DNA of 64,000 bases from an uncultured Eubacterium sp. (GTDB taxonomy: Bacteria; Bacillota; Clostridia; Lachnospirales; Lachnospiraceae), in contig CAJUAU010000002.1 in NCBI GenBank assembly GCA_910584645.1, forward strand, positions 1-64,000, written 5' to 3'. The position numbers and the translations under genes are program-made. Under the pieces are notes generated by a model. It was given only the letters and a program-made list of their open reading frames with translations, searched no databases and had not been told where the DNA came from. Positions 28,684-37,347 of the stretch are shown in pieces; position 1 is the first letter of the stretch, and each line of letters opens with the position of its first letter.

Positions 28684-31600
28684 TTACATTCCGTTTTTTA
28701 CCAAACACCAGCCTCTTTCCGAACATCTCCACCCGGCGTCCACTGGCGGAACTTCCTCACCTTTACTGAGATAGATCCGGTCGATCTGCATACGGGGATC
28801 TCCTGCAAAGATAGAAAAAATATGCTCCCCCTCCTCTAATGTGATATCTCCCGTAAGACACCAGAAATATATATGTGCAGTAGAATAATTGTACAGCTGT
28901 CCATCCCGGACTTGCGCACTCAGTGGCTGCACCTTACCATCCACTGCAAAATAACACGTATCAGACATATGATCCTCATACAGCATAAGCAGCCAGATAT
29001 GATAATTCCCTTTATCTGAAATATGGATGCGATAGTGCATTCCCGGGGCCTCCGCCGCATGATCCCAGGTAGTGCCCGTTTCAAACACCTGCATCGCCAG
29101 CCCGGTGCCTCCGTCGGTTTCTGCGCGCACATGGGTCCAGTATATCCTGCCAGTCTTATCCGGCGTAAGATAGGCATCCTGCGAATTTTCAAGGGCATAC
29201 TCCGCTTCCAGGGCAAGCCGCCCATCCTTTTCATGAAACATGCCTGTTCCAAACAGTCTGGTGATATCAGCTATGTGGTTTTCTGAGTAGTACACCTCAT
29301 ATGTCCTGCTGCCCAGAGCGTTCTTTTGAACCCTGTCATTTTTCATATAGATCCGGTTGTATTTCCAAAACTCTCCGTCAGCATACACCACATCTGGAAG
29401 AATCTGGTCATCCTCCGCCATATACATTTCCCTTTGGAGAATATTCAACGCCTCCCAGGAAACCTTTGGTTCATCGAAGGGATTGTGCACGTCGGAAAAT
29501 CCAAAATATGTCTTCCTTCTCTTTTCTGTATAGATCACAAGTTTGTGTATTGAAACATAATTATCGATCATATATAACTGCAGCCTATGCTCCCCCTGAC
29601 TCAGCCATGGCAGTAATAGGCTGATATCCTCCCCATTATTCAGCACGCTCTCCTTCCAGCTTCCCCTCCATTCATCGGTAACCTGGGATTCTGCCACAAC
29701 AGGTTCTTTTCCATCAACACCTATGGCAAACCGGATTCTGCCCCGGGAGTTAAGAGTTAGAAATCTGGTTATAACAAGCTCAAATTCGCCCTCATTTTTT
29801 AATGTAAAAGAGTACTCAAGATAAGGATTCTTTTTAATTTCACTGATTTCCTCAAAGTCTGATACCACATCTTTCCAGTCATAGGACATCATAACATTGC
29901 CATAACCTCTTCCAATACCCTGGATCATCCGCCACCCCATTGCACCGGATCCGTTTACTATAGCATTGTAATTGTCTGCATGCAGACACACTGCACCATC
30001 GGATTCCAGTGCTCCATGATCTGTCCTTCCAGATCCATCCGCCACTGGCAGCCCTTCCTCCACATGTATCCCTACTCTAAAAGTCTGGTTGTGATTTTGG
30101 TCCAATATGTTCAAAACAGCAGATGTTCCAGCATACGTCTCCATATCCGTTACCGCCACATAAATTCTCTTTTCCGTCGTTATGATGCCAGAAGTCTCCG
30201 ATACCTCTAGCCACTCTGGCATCCCACTTATCTCATAAGATATATCTTCACATCCCTGGTTTCCAAGCTCGATCCACTTCTTATGAACACCGCCCTGGGA
30301 AAATGTAATGCAGCCGCCATCCTGGGACTCGCTCCCATCCCACATTGTGATCTTAAGTCCTCCCTTTTTCCTCCTGATCGATGGTTTGCAGACCGGATAA
30401 AAACGTATTCCCGGAGGTGGAAAAGAATCCGGCGTCAGGATCCTGTCCCATTTCCCACCGCACATATAGCGGTTATAATATCTGAGCATATTTCGCAAAT
30501 ACTGCATCATGGTATGTGAATACTCCGTATAACAGTCTGCCGCCCGGTCATTACCCCTCTCATATGAAAGAATGCTCCTGTCCGCATAATAGAACCCATG
30601 ATTTACATAATAGGACGCATGTACCTTGAATAAGAACAGCTGGAAAAAGGCCTCCCTCTCGCGGTCTGGCAGCCGGCCATATATGGCGTTGGCACGCTCA
30701 AATACCGACTCCAGCCTGCAGACTCTCTCCCCCGCCTCATCACCATAGCCGGACTGGGCAAACAACAGGGAATCCATGTGCTCAATCTTCCTCGCATTGG
30801 TAAGCTGGGCAAACTCTTCATACAAACCAGCAAGTTCATCCCCATATCCACCAGAGAAATACCGGTCAAACCATGCCGCTGTATATGCATGTATATCCTT
30901 TGTGACCAGGGCATCTCTCCCCGCATCCCAGGCATAGTCCAAAAATGTCTCCATTTCCATCTCCAGCGGTTTGAGCGCTCCCACATTGAGAACCCACATT
31001 TTCTGGATGCCCTCATGATACGCTTTATATAGTTCATTCGTCATATGGGCAAGAGGGATCGAGTTAAAAAACAGATAGCTCATATCCGGTGCCCCCCAGT
31101 ATGATACGTGATAATATAAGCCATGCCCCCCGCTTCGTTCTCTCTCCGCGGCGTTCGGGTATCTCCTCACATGGCCAAAATTATCATTTACCCATATAAG
31201 CGTCACGTCATCCGGCACCTGGAGTCCCTTATCATACAGATCAAGAACTTCTTTATATGGGATAAATGACTGAAGCGCCTCCACCGGTGAATCCAGCCCC
31301 AGCTCTTCCTGCAGCATATCCCTCTGGTCCTCCATGATCTTTTCCAGAAGCCGCACCCTGGCTTCCTCTTTTTCCGATTCACCCGCTGTCTCGTCATCAT
31401 CGATCACCTTTGTGGAAAAACCGTAGTCGTGGACCCCCCTCATACCAATGGTATAACAGACCTCATAATCCCTGTTCATCTGTATGCTTTCACGCCAGTA
31501 TTGCTGGATCACATCTCTGTTTTTCCCAGGAATCGAATAATCATAGTAAATCACTTTTTTGTTTTTTTCATTAACTTCATCTGCCGGCAGTTTGTTGGAA

Positions 31601-32343
31601 TGAACAGCATTGTAATCACTGACGTAGCCCTTCTCCCTGAGCCAGGGGTTCCATTCGTTCTGATTGCTTCTCATAAGCATGTCGCAGTGGGAGGTTCCCA
31701 CAATGATCCCCATTTCATTGGCAATCCTCGCATTTTCTGGATCTTCCTGAAAATAATTTACATGCATCGCCGGCCAGATATAGTTTCCCTTCAACCGCAG
31801 GATCAGCTCATAGATCTTTCTGTAAAGCTCCGGCCCGATGGTCCCATCTTTTGTATGTACTGCTGCCCACTCCTCCAGCTCCTCTTCATCATTCAGGAAA
31901 ATCCCCCGGTATGGCACGGAAGGATGATCTGCTATATAAAAGTCATCCGGGATCAAAAATTCCTTTTTTCTTACTGGCACATCCGCAAAATAATACCACG
32001 GAGAAACACCGATATACTTTGACAGTTCATAAATGCCAAATATCGTCCCCCGCCTGTCGGCCCCGCATATATACACAGTTCCATTCTGCTTTTTTACCAC
32101 ATACCCCTCCCGCTTTTCCAGCGTCTCTTCGTCATCCAGCCAGGCATATATGTCCTTCGTCGCAATCAGTATTTCGCAATCTCCAGAATCTTTCTGCAGT
32201 GGATCACCATCCCCGAGAAGTACCAGATTTACCTGGTAGCCTGTTACTTTGCAAATATCTTCTTTCAAAGCCATTACCGCGTATATAACGGCAGCATATT
32301 CCTTCTTAAAATAACCAATGTTGATACTCTGTTTTTTGCTCAT
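28684..32343 (-). CDS. GH115 xylan alpha-1,2-glucuronidase-like enzyme
   Basis: About 1219 residues, the family's usual size. Removes (4-O-methyl)glucuronic acid from xylan or xylo-oligosaccharides. N-terminal domain (YEL-type GIYELSKYIGVSPWYYFADVP) leads to the catalytic TIM-barrel region with PYRGIFLNDEEELEEW, LRLKGNYIWPAMHVNYFQEDPENARIANEMGIIVGTSHCDM and VWVNDNFGHVRRYPN; C-terminal beta-rich domains carry the family tail. No signal peptide, so it would act on imported oligomers. GGAGG precedes the ATG at 32343. Divergent from the AraC gene at 32418, 74 bp away. Together with GH8 it forms an intracellular xylan-oligomer set. Confidence 0.9.
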   Translation of the reverse strand: MSKKQSINIGYFKKEYAAVIYAVMALKEDICKVTGYQVNLVLLGDGDPLQKDSGDCEILIATKDIYAWLDDEETLEKREGYVVKKQNGTVYICGADRRGTIFGIYELSKYIGVSPWYYFADVPVRKKEFLIPDDFYIADHPSVPYRGIFLNDEEELEEWAAVHTKDGTIGPELYRKIYELILRLKGNYIWPAMHVNYFQEDPENARIANEMGIIVGTSHCDMLMRSNQNEWNPWLREKGYVSDYNAVHSNKLPADEVNEKNKKVIYYDYSIPGKNRDVIQQYWRESIQMNRDYEVCYTIGMRGVHDYGFSTKVIDDDETAGESEKEEARVRLLEKIMEDQRDMLQEELGLDSPVEALQSFIPYKEVLDLYDKGLQVPDDVTLIWVNDNFGHVRRYPNAAERERSGGHGLYYHVSYWGAPDMSYLFFNSIPLAHMTNELYKAYHEGIQKMWVLNVGALKPLEMEMETFLDYAWDAGRDALVTKDIHAYTAAWFDRYFSGGYGDELAGLYEEFAQLTNARKIEHMDSLLFAQSGYGDEAGERVCRLESVFERANAIYGRLPDREREAFFQLFLFKVHASYYVNHGFYYADRSILSYERGNDRAADCYTEYSHTMMQYLRNMLRYYNRYMCGGKWDRILTPDSFPPPGIRFYPVCKPSIRRKKGGLKITMWDGSESQDGGCITFSQGGVHKKWIELGNQGCEDISYEISGMPEWLEVSETSGIITTEKRIYVAVTDMETYAGTSAVLNILDQNHNQTFRVGIHVEEGLPVADGSGRTDHGALESDGAVCLHADNYNAIVNGSGAMGWRMIQGIGRGYGNVMMSYDWKDVVSDFEEISEIKKNPYLEYSFTLKNEGEFELVITRFLTLNSRGRIRFAIGVDGKEPVVAESQVTDEWRGSWKESVLNNGEDISLLLPWLSQGEHRLQLYMIDNYVSIHKLVIYTEKRRKTYFGFSDVHNPFDEPKVSWEALNILQREMYMAEDDQILPDVVYADGEFWKYNRIYMKNDRVQKNALGSRTYEVYYSENHIADITRLFGTGMFHEKDGRLALEAEYALENSQDAYLTPDKTGRIYWTHVRAETDGGTGLAMQVFETGTTWDHAAEAPGMHYRIHISDKGNYHIWLLMLYEDHMSDTCYFAVDGKVQPLSAQVRDGQLYNYSTAHIYFWCLTGDITLEEGEHIFSIFAGDPRMQIDRIYLSKGEEVPPVDAGWRCSERGWCLVKNGM

Positions 32344-32417
32344 ACTGTGTACCTCCAAATTGATTTTACTTGTCTCCTATGATAGACTATTATATTATAA
32401 AAGGAAAAGGTGATTCT

Positions 32418-33266
32418 ATGGATACTTTTAACCACCCTCATCATTACGAGGAAATTCAAGATGATATTCTCCTGGCCTTCCGAAGCGGCACCCATTATCA
32501 CAATACCTATCATAAACATAACGGATATGAGATCTATGTTTTTCTGTGTGGAAATGTAAACCTTCATATAGAACATTCAAGCGTTCATTTGAAACGGGGA
32601 AATATCGCAATTATCAACCCCACAGAATACCATCTGGCGGTGAGCCTTGATGATTCCCTGTATGAACGCATCACCCTGAATATATCTCCTGCCATGCTGC
32701 GCAGCCTCTCCACCCATGTAACAAATTTTAACCGCTTTTTTGACACCAGGCAGTGCGGCGTCAATAATGTGATTCTTCTGCCAGAAGATACCCTTAACGA
32801 ACTGATCTCCCTGCTTCAGAATTTAAATGACGCCATCCACTCCAGTCAATTTGGAAGTGACGTTCTTCAAAGAGCATACCTGGCGCAGATTTTGTATACC
32901 ATATGCAATAATTACATCGTTTACAAGGAGATCTCAGTCAATATCATGCCGTCTCTCGTTTCTAACACCATTCAATATGTGGAGCAGCATGTCGCTGAAA
33001 AAATCTCCCTCAACGATATCGGAAAGGCACTTAATTTCAACCAGAATTATATCAGCCGCTTGTTCAAACAGAATACAGGCATTTCATTAAAACAATATAT
33101 CCTGGAGAAAAAAATATCCTTTGCACAGTCACTTTTGTCACAGGGATATTCCGTGACCGATACCTGTTATAAATCCGGCTTTGCGGATTATTCTAACTTT
33201 ATCCGTACATTCAAACAGTATACCGGCGAAACGCCAGGGACATTTAGGAAAAATCTTCTTAAATAG
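32418..33266 (+). CDS. AraC-family transcriptional regulator
   Basis: 282 residues. N-terminal cupin part (HNTYHKHNGYEIYVFLCGNVNLHIEHSSVHLKRGNIAIINP) and C-terminal HTH pair (ISLNDIGKALNFNQNYISRLFKQNTGISLKQYI, VTDTCYKSGFADYSNFIRTFKQYTGETPGTFR). The start was moved to the ATG after AAGGAAAAGGTG. The short divergent spacer with GH115 makes it the likely regulator of that gene, presumably responding to glucuronoxylan breakdown products. Confidence 0.88.
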   Translation: MDTFNHPHHYEEIQDDILLAFRSGTHYHNTYHKHNGYEIYVFLCGNVNLHIEHSSVHLKRGNIAIINPTEYHLAVSLDDSLYERITLNISPAMLRSLSTHVTNFNRFFDTRQCGVNNVILLPEDTLNELISLLQNLNDAIHSSQFGSDVLQRAYLAQILYTICNNYIVYKEISVNIMPSLVSNTIQYVEQHVAEKISLNDIGKALNFNQNYISRLFKQNTGISLKQYILEKKISFAQSLLSQGYSVTDTCYKSGFADYSNFIRTFKQYTGETPGTFRKNLLK

Positions 33267-33359
33267 CTGTTACGCTCATTTTAACATCTATTTTTGCATA
33301 TAACATTGCGTTTTTGGTAAAAAAACTTGCGTTTTCACACTCCCACATTTTAAAAAAAC

Positions 33360-33388
33360 TGCTCCTGGGGTTTTTAACCACAGGGGCA
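33360..33388 (+). terminator. hairpin terminator downstream of AraC gene
   Basis: TGCTCCTGGGG / CCACAGGGGCA imperfect arms around TTTTTAA, followed by a T-containing stretch. About 95 bp after the stop of the AraC gene; weak T run. Confidence 0.45.
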
Positions 33389-33404
33389 CGCTATATTTTC
33401 CAAA

Positions 33405-33830
33405 TCAGCCTCTTTCTCCTTTTATGTAACAAAAACACTGATTATTTTTAAATCTGTAACATCCACCAGACGTTACAGATTTAATTATTTCTAACGCATA
33501 GACCACTCCATGATTCATATGCATGTTCAGAATATATACATCAAGAGCTTTCGCAACCTCAATCGTCCTCACAACCGTATCAATATAAGCTTTTGCAACT
33601 TCTTTGTTAAAATCACAAACGTTCAGATTTTCATCAAGATGTATGGTGAATCCGATTTGGTACTTTTCCATTAATGATCTTATATATTCTGTGTTCTCTA
33701 AACATTCTATCTGAAACTGAGGTAAATTCATATTTAATTCAATAAAATTTATGTTAAGCTTTTTACAAAGTTCTATTGTTTCTTCCAGTCGATCCAATTC
33801 GATTAAAGCTGGCATACCAAATCGTAACAT
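33405..33830 (-). pseudogene. truncated sugar-phosphate isomerase/epimerase
   Basis: Residues 1-110 look like the N-terminal third of a TIM-barrel isomerase/epimerase of the AP-endonuclease-2 superfamily (MLRFGMPALIELDRLEETIELCKKLNINFIELNMNLP, then GFTIHLDENLNVCDF and YILNMHMNHGVVYAL). After that the sequence becomes unrelated and stops at residue 141, while intact members run to about 260-300. A 3' deletion or a junction with foreign sequence is the likely cause. The region is A+T-rich. Confidence 0.65.
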
Positions 33831-33911
33831 GTTTTAAATTCGCCTCCCTCGTTTCTGCCATATTCTCTTCTCCTTTACATAAAAATAGAGCGCATGCATA
33901 AATTGAATATA

Positions 33912-34364
33912 TTAAGCTGATTTTTCAAAATATACAAATTTTAACTCATCATCAATTTGCTTTTCTTTGAAAATTTTATATCCCAGCTTCTCATATAATT
34001 CCATATTTTTTATACTTTTAGAGCTTGTAAAAAGTTCATATTTTTGTTTCGGAAATTCATTTTCTATTGCGAGCAAAAGCTGTGTTCCTATTCCTTGACC
34101 CTGCTTTTGGGGATGTACCATTAATTTTCCAATATAAACAGTACCCTTATCAGAAAAGGCTCTTACAGAACCTATTATTACATTGTTTTCATCTACTGCT
34201 TTCAAAACAATGCCCTTTTCATATTCACTTTCCACCTCGGCTAAAGTTTGGCTTAGTGGCGGAATATTAGGATTATTGAAAAGTCTGGCTTCACTTTGAT
34301 ATGCAAGATATTGTAAATCAAGTATTTTATGTAAATCTTTTTTCTCCGCTTTTTTTATTATCAT
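33912..34364 (-). CDS. GNAT-family N-acetyltransferase
   Basis: 150 residues with the GNAT fold: MIIKKAEKKDLHKILDLQ start, beta-strand 4 IGKLMVHPQKQGQGIGTQLL containing the acetyl-CoA pyrophosphate loop QGQGIG, and C-terminal NMELYEKLGYKIFKE. The longer frame start is rejected because the conserved domain begins at this ATG. Substrate unknown. A+T-rich, lying in the same degraded accessory stretch as the truncated epimerase. Confidence 0.8.
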   Translation of the reverse strand: MIIKKAEKKDLHKILDLQYLAYQSEARLFNNPNIPPLSQTLAEVESEYEKGIVLKAVDENNVIIGSVRAFSDKGTVYIGKLMVHPQKQGQGIGTQLLLAIENEFPKQKYELFTSSKSIKNMELYEKLGYKIFKEKQIDDELKFVYFEKSA

Positions 34365-34578
34365 TTTTTTCTGCCTTTCAAATATATTTAAATAAAATTT
34401 TACCATAAGCACACCTATATTTCTATTAAATTTCTTCATCGCTTGTATGCCATTTTTTTACAATTTCAGGCTACTCCCGCAGTTTTTAACCGCTAACTCC
34501 GGTTCTCCTTTATCTTTTGGTCTTTGCTTTATAAAAGATTGAGTTCGGTAATTTTTTAATCTTTACTTTCTCACTATG

Positions 34579-34627
34579 CAAAAAGGACACTCCCGATATT
34601 TGTTTCTCTATCAGAAATGCCCTTTTG
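34579..34627 (-). terminator. terminator of the SASP gene
   Basis: Imperfect inverted repeat, minus strand AAAGGGCATTTCTGATA pairing with TATCGGGAGTGTCCTTT, then TTTGCAT. It sits 39 bp past the SASP stop. The rest of the 34365-34665 gap shows no gene. Confidence 0.55.
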
Positions 34628-34665
34628 TTGTTTACGCAGATTTATTTATTAGTAATTGTTTCTTA

Positions 34666-34863
34666 CTAACGCATAGACTCTTCCTGCTTTTTGATCATCT
34701 GACGAACCATCTCGCCACCGATGCTTCCAGCCTCTCTGGATGTGAGGTCACCGTTGTAACCGTCTTTCAGGTTTACTCCAAGCTCGGATGCAACCTCCAT
34801 TTTGAATCTGTCCATAGCGTCTTTAGCCTGTGGTACTTCCATTCTGTTGCTAGATTTACTCAT
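34666..34863 (-). CDS. alpha/beta-type small acid-soluble spore protein
   Basis: 65-residue DNA-binding spore protein that saturates spore DNA and protects it from UV and heat. Conserved features: EVASELGV (germination protease site region), YNGDLTSREAGSIGGEMVRQMI. GGAGG at 9 nt before the ATG at 34863 decides between two nearby ATGs. It confirms a spore former. Expected regulation is by sigma-G; I could not place a convincing sigma-G promoter. An 11-bp-arm hairpin (34905-34915 / 34929-34939) lies in the upstream region. Confidence 0.93.
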   Translation of the reverse strand: MSKSSNRMEVPQAKDAMDRFKMEVASELGVNLKDGYNGDLTSREAGSIGGEMVRQMIKKQEESMR

Positions 34864-34904
34864 GATCATTCACCTCCGTATATTTTAGTATTTATCTTGA
34901 GAGA

Positions 34905-34939
34905 TAACGGAATGTCTTTTTTAATGAAACATTCCGTTA
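34905..34939. repeat. hairpin upstream of the SASP gene
   Basis: Perfect 11-base arms TAACGGAATGT / ACATTCCGTTA separated by 13 nt, 42 bp before the SASP start. Could be in the mRNA leader. The rest of 34940-35019 shows no gene. Confidence 0.5.
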
Positions 34940-35019
34940 CCGAAACATTTCACGTTTAAGCCACTCGGTTATCTGATACTATTGTACCCACGAAGGTTTT
35001 TTTAATTCTGGAAGTTTTT

Positions 35020-35188
35020 TCTATGAAAGCCCCGGACAGCGATCATGTGTCTGTGCATGTTTACATGCACAGACACATGGTCATTGGACGGGCAAGACGG
35101 AATGAGTACGCAGGGCGGCAGCCCGTTAGTACGAATTCCGGCGGCGGTTGCGGGAGTGCGCCAGCACGCAGCAACCGGCTTTCATAGA
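35020..35188. repeat. multibranched inverted-repeat element A, downstream of recU
   Basis: Terminal arms TCTATGAAAGCC (35020-35031) and GGCTTTCATAGA (35177-35188) are a perfect 12-bp inverted repeat. Inside lies a 42-nt hairpin (35041-35060 with 35063-35082, 19 of 20 paired, 2-nt loop), then further imperfect arms including CGGTTGC / GCAACCG. No ORF. A 16-nt palindrome GTCATGCATGCATGAC follows at 35207-35222 next to the recU stop. The ends resemble those of the element at 35950-36009. It may be a structured RNA, a repetitive palindrome or a non-autonomous element. Confidence 0.6.
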
Positions 35189-35224
35189 TAGGCTTGACAG
35201 CGACCCGTCATGCATGCATGACCG

Positions 35225-35758
35225 CTACTGTCTCTCCTCCAGATCCATCTGAATTTTTTCAAGATAATGAACAAAGGTTCCGGAGTATGTAGATATTTCA
35301 AAAGAAGGGTTTAGCTCATCAAATGCAAAGCTTTTTTTCCCTCCCGTTTCCATTCGTTCCCAGAAGGTTTTTAAATATGTAAAAGGAAGATAGGTAAAAC
35401 AATCCCGGTTTTTAAAATAAATAAGTATAAAAGCGATACCCTCCTGTGCCTCAAATTCCTCCATAAACTTCATCTGATGCTCATGGATATTGGCGAGGGG
35501 AAAGCGATCCTCCGCACACTCTTTGGCATCAAAACATACAGGTATTCCCTGTACGACACCGATATAGTCCACTGTACTTTTTTGTTCAAAATACGCCAGC
35601 GTGATATGTCTTGTGCTCTCGTCTATATGAATAGGTTTGATGGGAGTCGGCACTTTCTGGATCAGCGCCAGCTTTTGGTTTCTATATTTTTCATTTGTGA
35701 GGTTGATGAGTTCTTCCAAAAAGGATCCCCGCAGACCTCTGGAATTCCATGTCGCCAT
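35225..35758 (-). CDS. recU: Holliday junction resolvase RecU
   Basis: Firmicutes resolvase that cuts four-way junctions in recombination repair and chromosome segregation. 177 residues starting MATWNSRGLRGSFLEELIN; catalytic core STVDYIGVVQGIPVCFDAKE and HEHQMKFMEEFEAQEGIAFILIYF. The first 16 residues of the longer frame (from 35806) are not part of the family; AAGGTAATT precedes the chosen ATG. In Bacillus subtilis it neighbours ponA; here no penicillin-binding protein gene is adjacent. Both flanks hold large inverted repeats. Confidence 0.93.
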   Translation of the reverse strand: MATWNSRGLRGSFLEELINLTNEKYRNQKLALIQKVPTPIKPIHIDESTRHITLAYFEQKSTVDYIGVVQGIPVCFDAKECAEDRFPLANIHEHQMKFMEEFEAQEGIAFILIYFKNRDCFTYLPFTYLKTFWERMETGGKKSFAFDELNPSFEISTYSGTFVHYLEKIQMDLEERQ

Positions 35759-35823
35759 AATTACCTTCTTCCGTGGCAGCAGCGCCACTATACTGGGCAT
35801 CACCACTATACCGTCTATTCGTT

Positions 35824-35876
35824 CCCTATGCAGGGGAGCTTCCTACCGCAAGCGGTGGCAGCTCCCCTGCATAGGG
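35824..35876. repeat. long perfect hairpin upstream of recU
   Basis: Perfect 17-base arms (35824-35840 and 35860-35876, CCCTATGCAGGGGAGCT and its complement). The 19-nt interior itself folds (ACCGC / GCGGT). Lies 65 bp before the recU start on the minus strand, so it would be in the leader or in front of the promoter. Confidence 0.6.
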
Positions 35877-35912
35877 TACTCATATCGTTTACCGCTCTTA
35901 TGTCGTTCTTTT

Positions 35913-36043
35913 TTATAATGAAAACACCAGCATTTGCTTCGCAATCTTTTCCATGAGAGCCACAACACTGTTTGCAAGCAAGCTTGCACAGTGTTGTGGC
36001 TCTCATGGAACACCTTCGGTGCATGCCGGTGTTTTAATTATAA
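35913..36043. repeat. 131-nt nested inverted-repeat element B between yebC and recU
   Basis: Outer arms 35913-35932 and 36024-36043 match at 18 of 20. Nested inside is a perfect 22-bp stem (35949-35970 with 35989-36010) extended by a 7-bp stem TGCAAGC / GCTTGCA with a 2-nt loop. The 11-nt arm ends CCATGAGAGCC / GGCTCTCATGG resemble those of element A (CTATGAAAGCC / GGCTTTCATAG). It may end the yebC transcript but is far larger than a terminator needs. Confidence 0.6.
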
Positions 36044-36064
36044 TTTGCCCGCCGCACTCACAGT

Positions 36065-36793
36065 TTATTCGTCTACGTTGTGGTATACTGCCTGGACGTC
36101 ATCGTCTTCGTCCAGAAGATCCATAATACGGTTAAACATTTTTTTATCTTCTTCATCCGTCAGCTCTACATAGGTCTGTGGAAGCATCGTGACTTCTGCC
36201 TGTGCCATCGGCACTCCTTCTTTTTCCAGTGCCTCACGCACCTGGCTGAAATCATCCGGCGCCGTCAGGATCTCATAGCTGTCTTCTTCTTCATTAAAAT
36301 CCTCTGCTCCCGCATCCAGCGCCAGCATCATAAATTCATCGGCGTCGGTTTCATATTCTTCTTTATCAATAATGATCTGTCCCTTTGTATCAAACATATA
36401 GGATACACAGCCTGTGGTCCCCACGTTTCCGTTTCCTTTTGTAAAAGCATTCCGCACGTTGGATGCAGTACGGTTTTTATTGTCCGTCAAAGCTTCTACG
36501 ATGATCGCTGTGCCATTGGGACCGTATCCTTCATATGTAATATTTACATAATTCACCGCGTCCACATTGCCAGCTGCCTTTTTGATTCCCCGGTCGATGG
36601 TATCATTTGGCATGTTATTTGCTTTTGCCTTTGCGATCACATCGCGGAGCTTGCTGTTGTTGTTCGGGTCTGGACCGCCTTCCTTTACCGCCACAGCGAT
36701 CTCACGGCCGATCACAGTAAATATCTTTCCCTTTTTTGCATCATTTTTTTCTTTTTTATGCTTGATATTTGCAAATTTAGAATGTCCTGACAT
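36065..36793 (-). CDS. yebC: YebC/PmpR-family regulatory protein
   Basis: 242-residue protein starting [25 protein letters not shown] with the family signature [21 protein letters not shown]. Members are described as DNA-binding regulators and more recently as factors that help ribosomes through difficult proline stretches. RBS AAAAGAGG. It is 69 bp downstream of argR, in the position where recN is found in Bacillus subtilis. Confidence 0.94.
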   Translation of the reverse strand: MSGHSKFANIKHKKEKNDAKKGKIFTVIGREIAVAVKEGGPDPNNNSKLRDVIAKAKANNMPNDTIDRGIKKAAGNVDAVNYVNITYEGYGPNGTAIIVEALTDNKNRTASNVRNAFTKGNGNVGTTGCVSYMFDTKGQIIIDKEEYETDADEFMMLALDAGAEDFNEEEDSYEILTAPDDFSQVREALEKEGVPMAQAEVTMLPQTYVELTDEEDKKMFNRIMDLLDEDDDVQAVYHNVDE

Positions 36794-36862
36794 TTTTTAC
36801 CTCTTTTCTGCATGGTTAATTTTGCTCACCACTGCTTGATTATTTTATATTTTAGCAGACGT

Positions 36863-37339
36863 TCATCCCTCTGTCATAGAATGGATCAGCGCCTGCATAC
36901 TGTCCATAACAGATGCCACCTGTTCTTCTGTCTTTACCGCACACAGGATCGTATCATCTCCGGCGATGGAGCCGACGATGCCCTCCAGCTTTACGGCGTC
37001 GATAGCTGCTGCTACTGCCATCGCCATCCCGCTGACGGTTTTTATCACCAGCAGATTTCCCGCCTGTTCCATGGATACCACGCCATCCTGCAGCACACCA
37101 GTATACTGTCTGCCAAAACCACTGCTGCCGCCACCGCCGCCCTCAGTAGACACAGTATAGCGCTGTTTCACCCGGATCCCCGGCACCTTGATCAGAGACA
37201 TCTCCCGGATATCCCTGGACACCGTCGCCTGGGTTACCGAATATCCCGCTTCATTTAGAAAGCGCGCCAAGTCTTCCTGGGTCTCCACCTCATGTTCATG
37301 AATGATCTCAATGATCTTTTCCTGTCTTTGTTTCTTCAT
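36863..37339 (-). CDS. argR: arginine repressor ArgR/AhrC
   Basis: 158 residues. N-terminal winged helix (RQEKIIEIIHEHEVETQEDLARFLNEAGYSVTQATVSRDIREMSLIKV) and C-terminal arginine-binding hexamerisation domain (GSIAGDDTILCAVKTEEQVASVM). Represses arginine biosynthesis genes when arginine is bound; argH at 17699 is a likely target. Lies 8 bp after nadK, in the conserved dxs-tlyA-nadK-argR order. Confidence 0.94.
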   Translation of the reverse strand: MKKQRQEKIIEIIHEHEVETQEDLARFLNEAGYSVTQATVSRDIREMSLIKVPGIRVKQRYTVSTEGGGGGSSGFGRQYTGVLQDGVVSMEQAGNLLVIKTVSGMAMAVAAAIDAVKLEGIVGSIAGDDTILCAVKTEEQVASVMDSMQALIHSMTEG

Positions 37340-37347
37340 CTTAACAC

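Noticed and set aside
35477..35956. 159-residue plus-strand frame across recU
   Set aside because: Opposite a certain gene and running into the perfect palindromes; shadow frame.
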